This document shows positions 32,472-40,016 of a stretch of DNA of 64,000 nt, one piece after another. The notes beneath the pieces are model-generated. The model was not told the origin of the DNA, ran no database searches, and worked only from the letters and a program-made list of their open reading frames with translations. The translations under genes and the position numbers were made by a program. The stretch covers positions 186,001 through 250,000 of the forward strand of contig NZ_CBDCBD010000003.1 in the NCBI RefSeq assembly GCF_965214215.1, in the 5' to 3' direction. Source of the stretch: Poriferisodalis sp965214215. Its GTDB lineage: Bacteria; Actinomycetota; Acidimicrobiia; Acidimicrobiales; Poriferisodalaceae. Position 1 is the first letter of the stretch. The number at the start of each line of letters is the position of its first letter.

Positions 32472-33462
32472 CAGATCCCTCCGCGGTAGCCGCTGAGTCT
32501 CCGGCGCGGCTGCAGGCGGCGCGGCCTGCGAGCGGCGCCACTGCGCCTGCCAGCGACACCCGTGTGTGCTGGGCCGCGGCGCCGGCGAGCTGATCCGCCG
32601 CGACGCACGCTGCCCACAGTCCGGCGAGCGGATCCGGATAGGAGTACGCGGGCGCCTGCGGTTCGTCGGTCAGCCAGCCCAAGCCCGATGCCGCATGAAC
32701 ACCGGTGCCGTACGCGATCCAGTCGCGCTCAGGTGCGTCCGGCTCGAACGCGGTGATTGCCAAGGTGCGCAGGTGCGGGTGGCGGCCACAGAGCTGCTGT
32801 GGCAGTAGTTCGAGGTTTGCGAGGGCCCGCGGTGAGAGCGATGTGACGAGCAGATCTGCTGAGCCCAGCCGCGCGTCCAGGCTCTCGCGAGCTGCCTGCT
32901 GCCGCAGGTCCAATCTCCTCACGATCTTGTGTTCGTTGAGCTCGGCGTACATCGGCGAGCCTTTCAGACCGTCGGGTCGCGCAGCCGAGGTGATCTTGAG
33001 GATCTCGGCGCCGGAGCGGCCCAGCAGTTCAGTGCACATCGGGCCCGCCCACATCGAGGTGAGGTCGACGACCGAGACCCCGTCAATACCGGACGTGGCG
33101 GGCTGCCCCGCGCCCTGTGGGATCCCAACCGGTGGCGCGGGCGCGCCGGGCAGCCGGCGATATGGCGTGACCGGAAGCCGCCATTCCTGCGCAGCGACGG
33201 CGATGGCTTCCGGATCAGGCTCGTGCCGGTGCACCTCGGCGAAGCGCTGCCATGTCGCGGTGTCGTCAGGACCGAGGTTGATGCACAGAGCACCATCGAC
33301 CCACGGGACGGGTTCGCTCGGCACGTCAGCGGTGCCAAGCCGGCGGGGCATGTCGATCCACCAAGTGCCGTCGCCCACGACCGAGCGGCCCAGACGACGA
33401 TCTACTTCCGCAGCCAGCTCAGCGCCGTAGGCGAACAGACCCGGCGGCAGCCAATCGCTCAT
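32452..33462 (-). CDS. CaiB/BaiF CoA-transferase, short form
   Basis: A 336-residue protein. Residues 1-135 are an N-terminal part that looks like the tail region of another CoA-transferase domain; from about 143 DGVSVVDLTSMWAGPMCTELLGRSGAEILKI begins a CaiB/BaiF domain, with YSYPDPLAGLWAACVAADQL at the catalytic-Asp position near the end. The C-terminal small domain is missing, so it resembles the double proteins cut at both ends. ATG at 33462 is formed at the edge of a tandem repeat. Confidence 0.7.
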   Translation of the reverse strand: MSDWLPPGLFAYGAELAAEVDRRLGRSVVGDGTWWIDMPRRLGTADVPSEPVPWVDGALCINLGPDDTATWQRFAEVHRHEPDPEAIAVAAQEWRLPVTPYRRLPGAPAPPVGIPQGAGQPATSGIDGVSVVDLTSMWAGPMCTELLGRSGAEILKITSAARPDGLKGSPMYAELNEHKIVRRLDLRQQAARESLDARLGSADLLVTSLSPRALANLELLPQQLCGRHPHLRTLAITAFEPDAPERDWIAYGTGVHAASGLGWLTDEPQAPAYSYPDPLAGLWAACVAADQLAGAAAQHTRVSLAGAVAPLAGRAACSRAGDSAATAEGSGGDRHG

Positions 33463-33651
33463 GGCTAACGCCCTGCACCGAATCTGATGCTTCGCACGGC
33501 TAACGCCCTGCACCGAATCTGACGCTTCGCACGGCTAACGCCCTGCACCGAATCTGACGCTTCGCACGGCTAACGCCCTGCACCGAATCTGACGCTTCGC
33601 ACGGCTAACGCCCTGCACCGAATCTGATGCTTCGCATGGCTAACGCCCTGC
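33463..33651. repeat. 35-bp tandem repeat at a gene junction, five copies plus a partial
   Basis: Unit GGCTAACGCCCTGCACCGAA + TCTGACGCTTCGCAC, copies at 33463, 33498, 33533, 33568 and 33603, then 14 bp of a sixth. Units differ only by C/T changes. On the minus strand each has an AGGG, the stop TAG of the preceding frame and a GTG or ATG, so each encodes a 10-residue mini-frame (V/M)RSVRFGAGR. The outer copies provide the stop of the gene at 33640 and the start of the one at 32452. Confidence 0.9.
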
Positions 33652-34299
33652 GAAGTCGGGCGGGCGTTTGTCGAAGAAGGCGGCGAGGCCTTCAGCGCGG
33701 TCCTCGGTGGCGGCAAGCTGGTGATTCAGGTCGCCTTCGAGCCGCAGGCCGTCCGCGAGGGGCAGCTCTGACCCTCGGTGAACGGCTTCCTTGGCGAATT
33801 CGAGCGCCAACGGACCTGCGCCCGACAAGTCGTCGAGCCACTGGTCGATGTCCGCGTCCAGATCTTCCGGCACCGCATGGACGAGTCCCCACTCCAGAGC
33901 CGTCGGTGCGTCAAGAGTCGGTCCCAGCAGCAGCATGGCACTCGCTCGGGAAGCCCCAACCACTCGAGGCAAACGCTGCGTGCCTCCCCATGACGGCAGA
34001 CGGCCTTCCAGCGGATCAGACAGAGCGAAGCGCGCACCGGCCTCGCACAGCCGGACATCGCATGCGAGTGCAATTTCCAGTCCCGGTCCCGAACACTCGC
34101 CGCTGACGGCGCAGATGACCGGTCCCCGTACCGCTGCCAGCGCGGACGCCGGATCAGGTTGCAGCTCGAGGGGATCGAAGCTGATGCCCGAACAGAAATC
34201 GGTGCCGGGTTCGTTGCGGAGGACAAGCACTGCTGGCTCTCGCGCCTCGCGCGCGGACGCGCAGAGGTCGACCAGCGCACGGGCGGCGGCGTGATCCAA
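33640..34299 (-). CDS. Enoyl-CoA hydratase/isomerase family protein, N-terminally short
   Basis: A 219-residue crotonase-fold protein (about 255 is usual). NEPGTDFCSGISFDPLEL, ICAVSGECSGPGLEIALACDVRLC and LPSWGGTQRLPRVVGASRA are the family motifs. The similarity seems to begin upstream of the first possible start (TTG at 34299): the codons before it read TLNRIEHILSGGE, which fits the usual first strand, but no ATG, GTG or TTG precedes them before a TGA. Either it starts at TTG or CTG, or the start has been lost. It ends inside the tandem repeat. Confidence 0.65.
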   Translation of the reverse strand: MDHAAARALVDLCASAREAREPAVLVLRNEPGTDFCSGISFDPLELQPDPASALAAVRGPVICAVSGECSGPGLEIALACDVRLCEAGARFALSDPLEGRLPSWGGTQRLPRVVGASRASAMLLLGPTLDAPTALEWGLVHAVPEDLDADIDQWLDDLSGAGPLALEFAKEAVHRGSELPLADGLRLEGDLNHQLAATEDRAEGLAAFFDKRPPDFAGR

Positions 34300-34381
34300 C
34301 TCGCCGCCGCTCAGGATGTGCTCGATGCGGTTCAGGGTGCCACCACCCCCTCGGGTGGGCGGCGCAGGTCGCTCGAGTCGG

Positions 34382-34456
34382 ACTCAGTCGGCCCCGTGCC
34401 CAACAATCGGCCTCAATCGGCCCCTGTGTCCAACAATCGGCCTCAATCGGCCGATT
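34382..34456. repeat. 30-bp tandem repeat over a stop codon
   Basis: Unit CAACAATCGGCCTCAATCGG + CCCCTGTGTC at 34401-34430, repeated as 26 bp at 34431-34456, with a diverged partial copy from 34382. The copy nearest the small gene at 34443 contains its final codons (KSAD) and stop. Confidence 0.8.
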
Positions 34457-34685
34457 TGGTCTTCTTCGGCTCCTGCAGCGCCATGTCCTTGCCGTCGCAC
34501 TGCAAGGTCACCGCGCCCGGCTTAGTGACGAGCACTTCGATGCCTGAGTCTTCGTCCTGGTAGCGCTTGCCGACCTTCAGTCCCTCGCCACCGGCAGACG
34601 CTGAAATGTCAGCTTCGCCGCCCTTGGTGACGATGACCTGTACGCCGCCGTCGAAGTCCAGACGCTCTCCAGCCTTGGTCGCCAC
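34443..34685 (-). CDS. Small protein of two degenerate desulforedoxin-like repeats
   Basis: An 80-residue protein starting GTG at 34685 after GGGGGA. It is an internal duplication: GERLDFDGGVQVIVTKGGEA (5-24 region) and GKRYQDEDSGIEVLVTKPGA (40-59 region) align throughout. Both resemble the desulforedoxin/rubredoxin-like pattern Y-x-C-x-x-C-G-x-E-V-x-V-T-K-x-G-x-x-x-L-x-C-C-G, but of the four expected metal-binding cysteines per repeat only one survives, in LQCDG. It probably no longer binds iron or zinc in that way. Function unknown. Confidence 0.7.
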   Translation of the reverse strand: MATKAGERLDFDGGVQVIVTKGGEADISASAGGEGLKVGKRYQDEDSGIEVLVTKPGAVTLQCDGKDMALQEPKKTKSAD

Positions 34686-34798
34686 AGCATCCCCCTGGTC
34701 TCATCGTGTCAATGCGAAATGTGGTCCGCATGAAGCTACACGTCGCGCCGCTGCATTACCTCACGATGAAATTGCCGGCTGGCGGACAGAATGAGTCG

Positions 34799-35911
34799 AT
34801 GACCGCACAGCGCACGGCACTGGTCATCGGAGGAACCGGCCCGACGGGCCCGCTCGTCGTCAACGGGCTCATCGAACGCGGCTTCGGGGTGACCATCGTG
34901 CACACGGGCCGGCACGAGACCGATCTGATCGGCCCCGAAGTGCGCCACATCCACACCGATCCGTTTGACGGCTCCGCCACCGCCGAAGCGCTCGGCAACG
35001 AGTCGTTCGACCTCGCCGTAGTCATGTACGGACGGCTGCGAATGCTGGCGCCGCTGCTCGCGGGCCGCTGCGGGCACTTCGTCTCGATAGGAGGCGTGGG
35101 TGTGTACCGGGGTTTCGGCAGTCCTGACGACTTGTTCCCCGTTGGCATGACCGTGCCGCTCGCGCATGATGCGTCCCTGGTCGGCGACGGGGAAGAGTTC
35201 CGCAAGCTGAGGATGATCCGGGTGACCGAAGAGGCCGTCTTCGAGCACCACCCGCAGGCCATCCACCTGCGCTACCCCCAGCTCTACGGGCCCCGCCAGC
35301 CGCTGCCGCGCGAGTGGCCACTGGTGCGGCGGGCGCTTGACCGCCGACCGCACGTGATCGTGGCCGATGGCGGCCTGACCGTGAAGAGCCAGGGTTGGAT
35401 TGGCAACGCGGCTCACGCCACGCTGCTGGCGTGCGAGGCGCCCGTCGCCGCACTGGGCGGCATCTACAACGTGGCGGATTCCTCTGCGTTGTCGATTGCG
35501 CAGATCGCCGAGGTTGTCGCCGACGAACTCGGCCACAGCTGGGAGCTGGTGTCACTGCCCTACGACCTCGCAGCGCCGGCACGGCCTTTGGTGGGCAGCT
35601 GGTCGACGACGCACCGGGTGCTCGACATCGGGCCGACCATGCGCGATCTCGGCTACCGCGACGTGCTGGCGCCGGTGGACGCTTGGCGATCAGCGACCCG
35701 ATGGCTCGCCGAGAACCCACCGGAACGCGGCGGACCCCTCGAGCAGCGCTTGGGCGACCCGTTCGACTACGAAGCCGAAGACCGGCTGGTCGCTGCATGG
35801 ATTGACGCCCGCGATGATCTTGCGAACGCTCTTGCCGACATCGACTGGTTCAGCGAGCCCAACTACGGCAGCGCGTACGTCGGCAACCGCCCCAATCCCG
35901 GCGTCGCCTGA
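34799..35911 (+). CDS. NAD-dependent epimerase/dehydratase family protein
   Basis: A 370-residue extended-SDR-like protein. ALVIGGTGPTGPLVVNGLIERG is the Rossmann G-x-x-G-x-x-G motif, FVSIGGVGVYRGF occupies the catalytic-Ser strand, HLRYPQLYGPRQPLPREWP and NVADSSALSIAQIAEVVADELG are family-typical substrate and C-terminal regions. The usual Y-x-x-x-K is not obvious, so it may bind rather than convert a nucleotide sugar or flavonoid-like substrate. ATG at 34799 is preferred; in-frame upstream starts reach 34706. Confidence 0.75.
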   Translation: MTAQRTALVIGGTGPTGPLVVNGLIERGFGVTIVHTGRHETDLIGPEVRHIHTDPFDGSATAEALGNESFDLAVVMYGRLRMLAPLLAGRCGHFVSIGGVGVYRGFGSPDDLFPVGMTVPLAHDASLVGDGEEFRKLRMIRVTEEAVFEHHPQAIHLRYPQLYGPRQPLPREWPLVRRALDRRPHVIVADGGLTVKSQGWIGNAAHATLLACEAPVAALGGIYNVADSSALSIAQIAEVVADELGHSWELVSLPYDLAAPARPLVGSWSTTHRVLDIGPTMRDLGYRDVLAPVDAWRSATRWLAENPPERGGPLEQRLGDPFDYEAEDRLVAAWIDARDDLANALADIDWFSEPNYGSAYVGNRPNPGVA

Positions 35912-35961
35912 GTGCACAGAGCGCCGCATGGCGCCGGATCACCTGTGCGAGCCGCAGTGTT

Positions 35962-35989
35962 TTGATACATTACAGTGTGTTTCAATAGT
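35962..35989 (+). promoter_or_regulatory. Possible promoter in an AT-rich island
   Basis: In otherwise GC-rich DNA, 35960-36000 is clearly AT-rich. TTGATA (35962) and AATAGT (35984) with a 16-bp spacer resemble -35 and -10 boxes, about 60 bp before the gene at 36051. Confidence 0.35.
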
Positions 35990-36050
35990 TTTTGTGTAAC
36001 GTTGCGATGCGACGATCCATCCGCATCGAGAGCCAATCGCAGGGAGTCCT

Positions 36051-36353
36051 ATGATGAGTGCAGTGGAAACCCTCGTGACCGGCATCTTCAGCAGCGTCAT
36101 CATCGCGTTGCTGATAGCGATGTTCGTGAGTCAACGGCGACAGCTTGACCAGATGCGCAACGAGATGGCCGAGTTCAAGGCCGAGATGAGAGCTGAGATC
36201 GCCGAGCTACGCGCCGAGTTCAAGGCCGAGTGCACCGAGCTGCGGCGCGCTGTGATGGCAGTCGAGAAGGACACCGCTATGTTGATCGGTCGCCTGCTGC
36301 CCGAGGACGAAGTGCTGTCCCGAATCACCAACCGACCAGAGCCGGTTTCCTAA
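36051..36353 (+). CDS. Small membrane-anchored coiled-coil protein
   Basis: A 100-residue protein with one N-terminal membrane span (about 8-26, VTGIFSSVIIALLIAMFV) and then a charged helix with heptad-like Glu/Lys/Arg repeats (MAEFKAEMRAEIAELRAEFK). The AGGGAG site is better spaced for the second ATG at 36054. This layout is common in small proteins found near toxin or stress genes, but no partner is visible. It overlaps the end of the convergent D-aminoacylase by 4 bp. Confidence 0.7.
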   Translation: MMSAVETLVTGIFSSVIIALLIAMFVSQRRQLDQMRNEMAEFKAEMRAEIAELRAEFKAECTELRRAVMAVEKDTAMLIGRLLPEDEVLSRITNRPEPVS

Positions 36354-38068
36354 CGGGCCAACGGGCCCCGCAGCAGGCGACCGGGAACGGCACCTGTCAC
36401 CTTGCCGTGCTCGGTGATGATCTCGCCGTTGACGATGGTGGCGGCGAAACCCGTGGCCGTCTGACGAAGACGTGAGGCGCCTGCGGGCAGGTCGTGCACC
36501 AGCTCGGGCATGTCCGGCGACACCGTGTCGGGATCGAACACGTTCACGTCGGCCGCCTTGCCCACTTCCAGCACACCACGGTCATCGAAGCCCCACGCCG
36601 CCGCGGGCAGCTGGGTGATGCGGTGCACGGCGTCTTCGAGCGTGAATTCCTGACGGTCACGCACCCAGTGGCCGAGCAGGTGGGTCTGCAGCGACGAGTC
36701 CATGATCTGGGTGACATGCGCACCGCTGTCGGAGAACGTGGGGATCGCCCGGGGGTGCTTGAGCAGGTGCAGCACCAAGTCTTGGTCTTGATTGGCGAGG
36801 GCTTGGACGAAGAACATCTCCAAGTCGCTGTCGAGCGCAAGATCGACGAACGCTTCCATCGGCGAGACGCCACGCTCGGCTGCTATCACGTCCATCGTCC
36901 GGAATGGCGGCAACGGTCGGGTCAGCGGATAGATGTGGGACCAGATGGGCTTGCGGGCTTCGGGCCCGAGAGCGCGCCCGTAGTCGCCATGCTCGGCCTC
37001 GTCGACGAGACGAGCGCGAATCGCGGGGTCTCGAAGGGCCGACCACTGCTCGCCCCGTGAGCCTGCCCGCAGCTCGCGCCACAGCGGCAGGGCGTCGAAC
37101 GGCAGCGAGGTCTTGAACGACAGCAGCGTGCCGAGGCAGCGTGAGTGCGCCTGTCCCCACGAGATGCCGCCGGCTGCATTGATGCCGTCGAGCAGCTTGA
37201 TCACCGGCTTCCAGTGGTGGTCTTCGCTGGACGGAGCAAGCATGCCGTAGGTGATCGGCACGCGAGTGCGAGCGCCCAGCTCGACGATCTTGGCGACATA
37301 GGCGTCGTTGCGCTCGGCGTCACGCGAGCGCAAGTCACCGTGGTTCGCCAACTCGAAGATGCCGGCGCCCATGACGCCCATCTCGCTGACCAGCGCATCG
37401 ATCTCTGACCATTCGGCAAGGCGCGAGGCAACCGGGCGGTCGTCGGCGGTCTCGTGGTTGTACGAGATGGACGTGGTGAAACCGATGGCACCGGCGCGCA
37501 GCGAGTCGCGCAGCTGACCCAGCATCAGCGCGAGCTCGTCGTCGTTGGCGCCGCGGTCGAAAGCTGCCTCGCCCATGGCCCAGGTCCGCAGTGCCGAGTG
37601 GCCGAGATAGCCGGCGTAGTTGATGCCCTTGGGCGTGGCATCCACGAAGTCGAGGTACTCGGGGAAGGTCTCCCAGGTCCAGTCGATGCCCGCAGCCATG
37701 GCCTCGGCGGAAATGTCTTCGGCCCGCTCCAGGTTGCGGACAACGAGATGCCGAGCGTCAGATCGGGCCGGCGCCAGCGTGAAGCCGCAGTTGCCCATCA
37801 CGGCGGTGGTCACGCCGTGGAAGCACGAGCTCTCCCCCATGGGATCCCAGGCGATCTGGGCGTCCATGTGGGTGTGCACGTCGATGAAGCCGGGCGTCAC
37901 GACGTGGCCTTCGGCGTCGACCGTGCGGTCGGCCCGGCGGCCTGACAGCGCTGCGGGCGTCTCGCCGATCTCGGCGACGACACCGTCGCTGATGAGCACG
38001 TCGGCGCGGCGCGGCGCGGCCCCTGTTCCGTCGATCAGCGTTCCGCCTGAGATCAGCAGATCACCCAT
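36350..38068 (-). CDS. N-acyl-D-amino-acid deacylase family amidohydrolase
   Basis: A 572-residue metal-dependent amidohydrolase of the D-aminoacylase group. The N-terminal DLLISGGTLIDGTGAAPRRADV forms the beta-sandwich start, GFIDVHTHMDAQ is the H-x-H motif, GVTTAVMGNCGFTLAP carries the conserved Cys-containing loop typical of D-aminoacylases, and FSDSGAHVTQIMD has the catalytic Asp. Members hydrolyse N-acyl-D-amino acids or related amides in the cytoplasm. ATG at 38068; ends by re-entering the small sandwich domain (GEIITEHGKVTGAVPGRLLRG). Confidence 0.92.
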   Translation of the reverse strand: MGDLLISGGTLIDGTGAAPRRADVLISDGVVAEIGETPAALSGRRADRTVDAEGHVVTPGFIDVHTHMDAQIAWDPMGESSCFHGVTTAVMGNCGFTLAPARSDARHLVVRNLERAEDISAEAMAAGIDWTWETFPEYLDFVDATPKGINYAGYLGHSALRTWAMGEAAFDRGANDDELALMLGQLRDSLRAGAIGFTTSISYNHETADDRPVASRLAEWSEIDALVSEMGVMGAGIFELANHGDLRSRDAERNDAYVAKIVELGARTRVPITYGMLAPSSEDHHWKPVIKLLDGINAAGGISWGQAHSRCLGTLLSFKTSLPFDALPLWRELRAGSRGEQWSALRDPAIRARLVDEAEHGDYGRALGPEARKPIWSHIYPLTRPLPPFRTMDVIAAERGVSPMEAFVDLALDSDLEMFFVQALANQDQDLVLHLLKHPRAIPTFSDSGAHVTQIMDSSLQTHLLGHWVRDRQEFTLEDAVHRITQLPAAAWGFDDRGVLEVGKAADVNVFDPDTVSPDMPELVHDLPAGASRLRQTATGFAATIVNGEIITEHGKVTGAVPGRLLRGPLAR

Positions 38069-38194
38069 GTCGTGCCCCCGTCGTCGCAGCCGCCAGCTTG
38101 AGCCGTCGTGCCTGTCTCAGCGTACGACAGCGGGCCGCGGCGTTCCCGACCCCTGGCACGCAGACGTCTGCTGCACCATTCGGCGCGGCCTCTT

Positions 38195-39178
38195 ATGCTC
38201 GCCGCCGTGACTCTCGAAGCCGAAGCATCAGCTGTTATCGACCAACTCAACGCCTTGGGCCGGCCGACGTTCGAACAGGTCGGCCATGAACGTGCCCGCC
38301 AAGGATTCGAAGAGATGCCCCCCTCCGGGGAGCTCGTCGACGTTGCCAGCACCGAAGACCGGACGATCGCTGGCCCCGACGGCAACGACATCGGTGTGCG
38401 GATCTACCGGCCCGGTGGCGGTGCGGCGACAGCTTCCGACGACGGGACGCTCGGTTGCCTCGTGTACTTCCACGGCGGCGGCTGGGTCGTCGGCAGCATC
38501 GAGACCCACGACCGCACCTGCCGAGCCCTCACGATGCTGGCCGGCGTGATGACCGTATCGGTGGACTACCGCCTCGCACCCGAGCACCCATTCCCGGCGG
38601 CATCCGATGACTGCTGCGCTGCCACTCAGTGGGCGATCGACAACGCGGCGGAGCTGGGCATCGACCCGGCACGGGTGGCGGTCGGCGGCGACAGCGCAGG
38701 CGGCAACCTGGCCGCAGCCGTGGCGCTGATGTGCCGCGACGCCGCTGCGAACGGCGAGGCCTGCGGCCAGCCGGCCTTGCAGGTGCTTATCTACCCGGTC
38801 ACCGATTTCGACCGTGACACTCATTCGATGATCGCCAACGCCGAGGGCTACCTGCTGACCCGCGCCACCATGGCCTGGTTCGACGATCACTACTGCCCGA
38901 CCTCAGAGCGCAAGAACCCCTATGCCGCTCCGCTCGCAGTCGACGACCCGTCTGGGGCAGCGCCCGCGCTCGTCATCGTGGCCGGCCACGACCCCCTGCG
39001 CGACGAAGGCGTCGAGTACGCGCAGAAGCTCGCCGACGCTGGCGTTCCCACGACGCTGCTCGAGTACCCGGGACAGTTCCACGGCTTCTTCGGCATGACC
39101 CGCTTCGTGAGCCAGGCCCACGAAGCGCAAGAATTCACCGCCATCGCCTTGCGCCGTGCGCTCGCGCCCACCCAGTAG
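38195..39178 (+). CDS. Alpha/beta hydrolase, hormone-sensitive lipase family esterase
   Basis: A 327-residue carboxylesterase-like enzyme. VYFHGGGWVVGS is the HGGG oxyanion motif of the HSL (family IV) group, VGGDSAGGNLAAAV contains the nucleophile Ser, AGHDPLRDEG the acid, and YPGQFHGFFG the catalytic His. Family length is about 310. ATG at 38195 and GTG at 38207 are both possible; neither has a strong ribosome site. It diverges from the D-aminoacylase gene and is followed 24 bp later by a VOC gene. Confidence 0.9.
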   Translation: MLAAVTLEAEASAVIDQLNALGRPTFEQVGHERARQGFEEMPPSGELVDVASTEDRTIAGPDGNDIGVRIYRPGGGAATASDDGTLGCLVYFHGGGWVVGSIETHDRTCRALTMLAGVMTVSVDYRLAPEHPFPAASDDCCAATQWAIDNAAELGIDPARVAVGGDSAGGNLAAAVALMCRDAAANGEACGQPALQVLIYPVTDFDRDTHSMIANAEGYLLTRATMAWFDDHYCPTSERKNPYAAPLAVDDPSGAAPALVIVAGHDPLRDEGVEYAQKLADAGVPTTLLEYPGQFHGFFGMTRFVSQAHEAQEFTAIALRRALAPTQ

Positions 39179-39201
39179 TCGCTATCGAAAGGAGTGCCGC
39201 G

Positions 39202-39999
39202 ATGCCTATTCGGGAGAGCCATAGGGCCGGAACACCCTCATGGATTGATTTGGCCACAACCGATGTTGAGAGCGCGCTCGACTTCTACGCAGCGGTGCTC
39301 GGCTGGGACTACGAGCGCGACCCCACCGGCGAGATCAACTACGTCATGGCTGTCGTGGACGGGCGCCCGGCCGCTGGGGTGTTCGACATGCCGCCCGAGA
39401 TGGTCAGCGAAGGCGTCCCGCCTTGCTGGAACGTCTACATCACTGTGGACGATGCCGACGGGTTCGCCGGCCAAGTTGCTGCAGCGGGAGGGGCGGTCAT
39501 GCGACCCGCCATCGACGTGCCTGAGCCGGGTCCGAACGCCGCGGGCCGCATGGTCATTGCCGCTGACCCGACCGGTGCGGTGTTCTGCACGTGGACACCT
39601 TTGGGTGCCATCGGTGCAGGGATCGTCAACGCCCCCGGTGCCTTCACCTGGGCCGAGGTCTCCACCCACGACAACGACGCCGCAGCGTCCTTCTACAGCG
39701 AGGTGTTCGGCTGGAAGGCCGGGGCGATGGACGAGGCACCCGACGGACCTGTGTTGTTCACACTGGACGGAGCACCGGTCGCCAGCACCTCGATGGCGCC
39801 GCTGCCTGCGGGCGTGCCGCCGCACTGGCGTGTCTCACTCGGCACCGCCGACGTAGATGCCGCATGCGCCACCGCAGCGACCAACGGGGGCAACGTGATC
39901 GTGCCGCCGTTCGACTTCGGACCGGGCCGTGCTGCGACCGTGGCCGACCCCGCCAGTGCCGTTTTTGACCTGGTGACCCTCACCGACTGGCCTGCCTAG
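39202..39999 (+). CDS. Two-domain VOC (glyoxalase-like) protein
   Basis: A 265-residue protein of two VOC modules: residues 10-130 (PSWIDLATTDVESALDFYAAVLGW to ADPTGAVFCTW) and 140-262 (FTWAEVSTHDNDAAASFYSEVFGW to ADPASAVFDLV). This tandem arrangement is common in actinobacterial lyase- or binding-type proteins of the superfamily (hydroxylase-type, CFP-30B-like). ATG after AAAGGAG. No substrate can be assigned. Confidence 0.88.
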   Translation: MPIRESHRAGTPSWIDLATTDVESALDFYAAVLGWDYERDPTGEINYVMAVVDGRPAAGVFDMPPEMVSEGVPPCWNVYITVDDADGFAGQVAAAGGAVMRPAIDVPEPGPNAAGRMVIAADPTGAVFCTWTPLGAIGAGIVNAPGAFTWAEVSTHDNDAAASFYSEVFGWKAGAMDEAPDGPVLFTLDGAPVASTSMAPLPAGVPPHWRVSLGTADVDAACATAATNGGNVIVPPFDFGPGRAATVADPASAVFDLVTLTDWPA

Positions 40000-40016
40000 C
40001 GCAACGCAAGACTCCT

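Noticed and set aside
33463..33651. CRISPR array
   Set aside because: Direct repeats are head to tail with no spacers, and there are no cas genes in the window.
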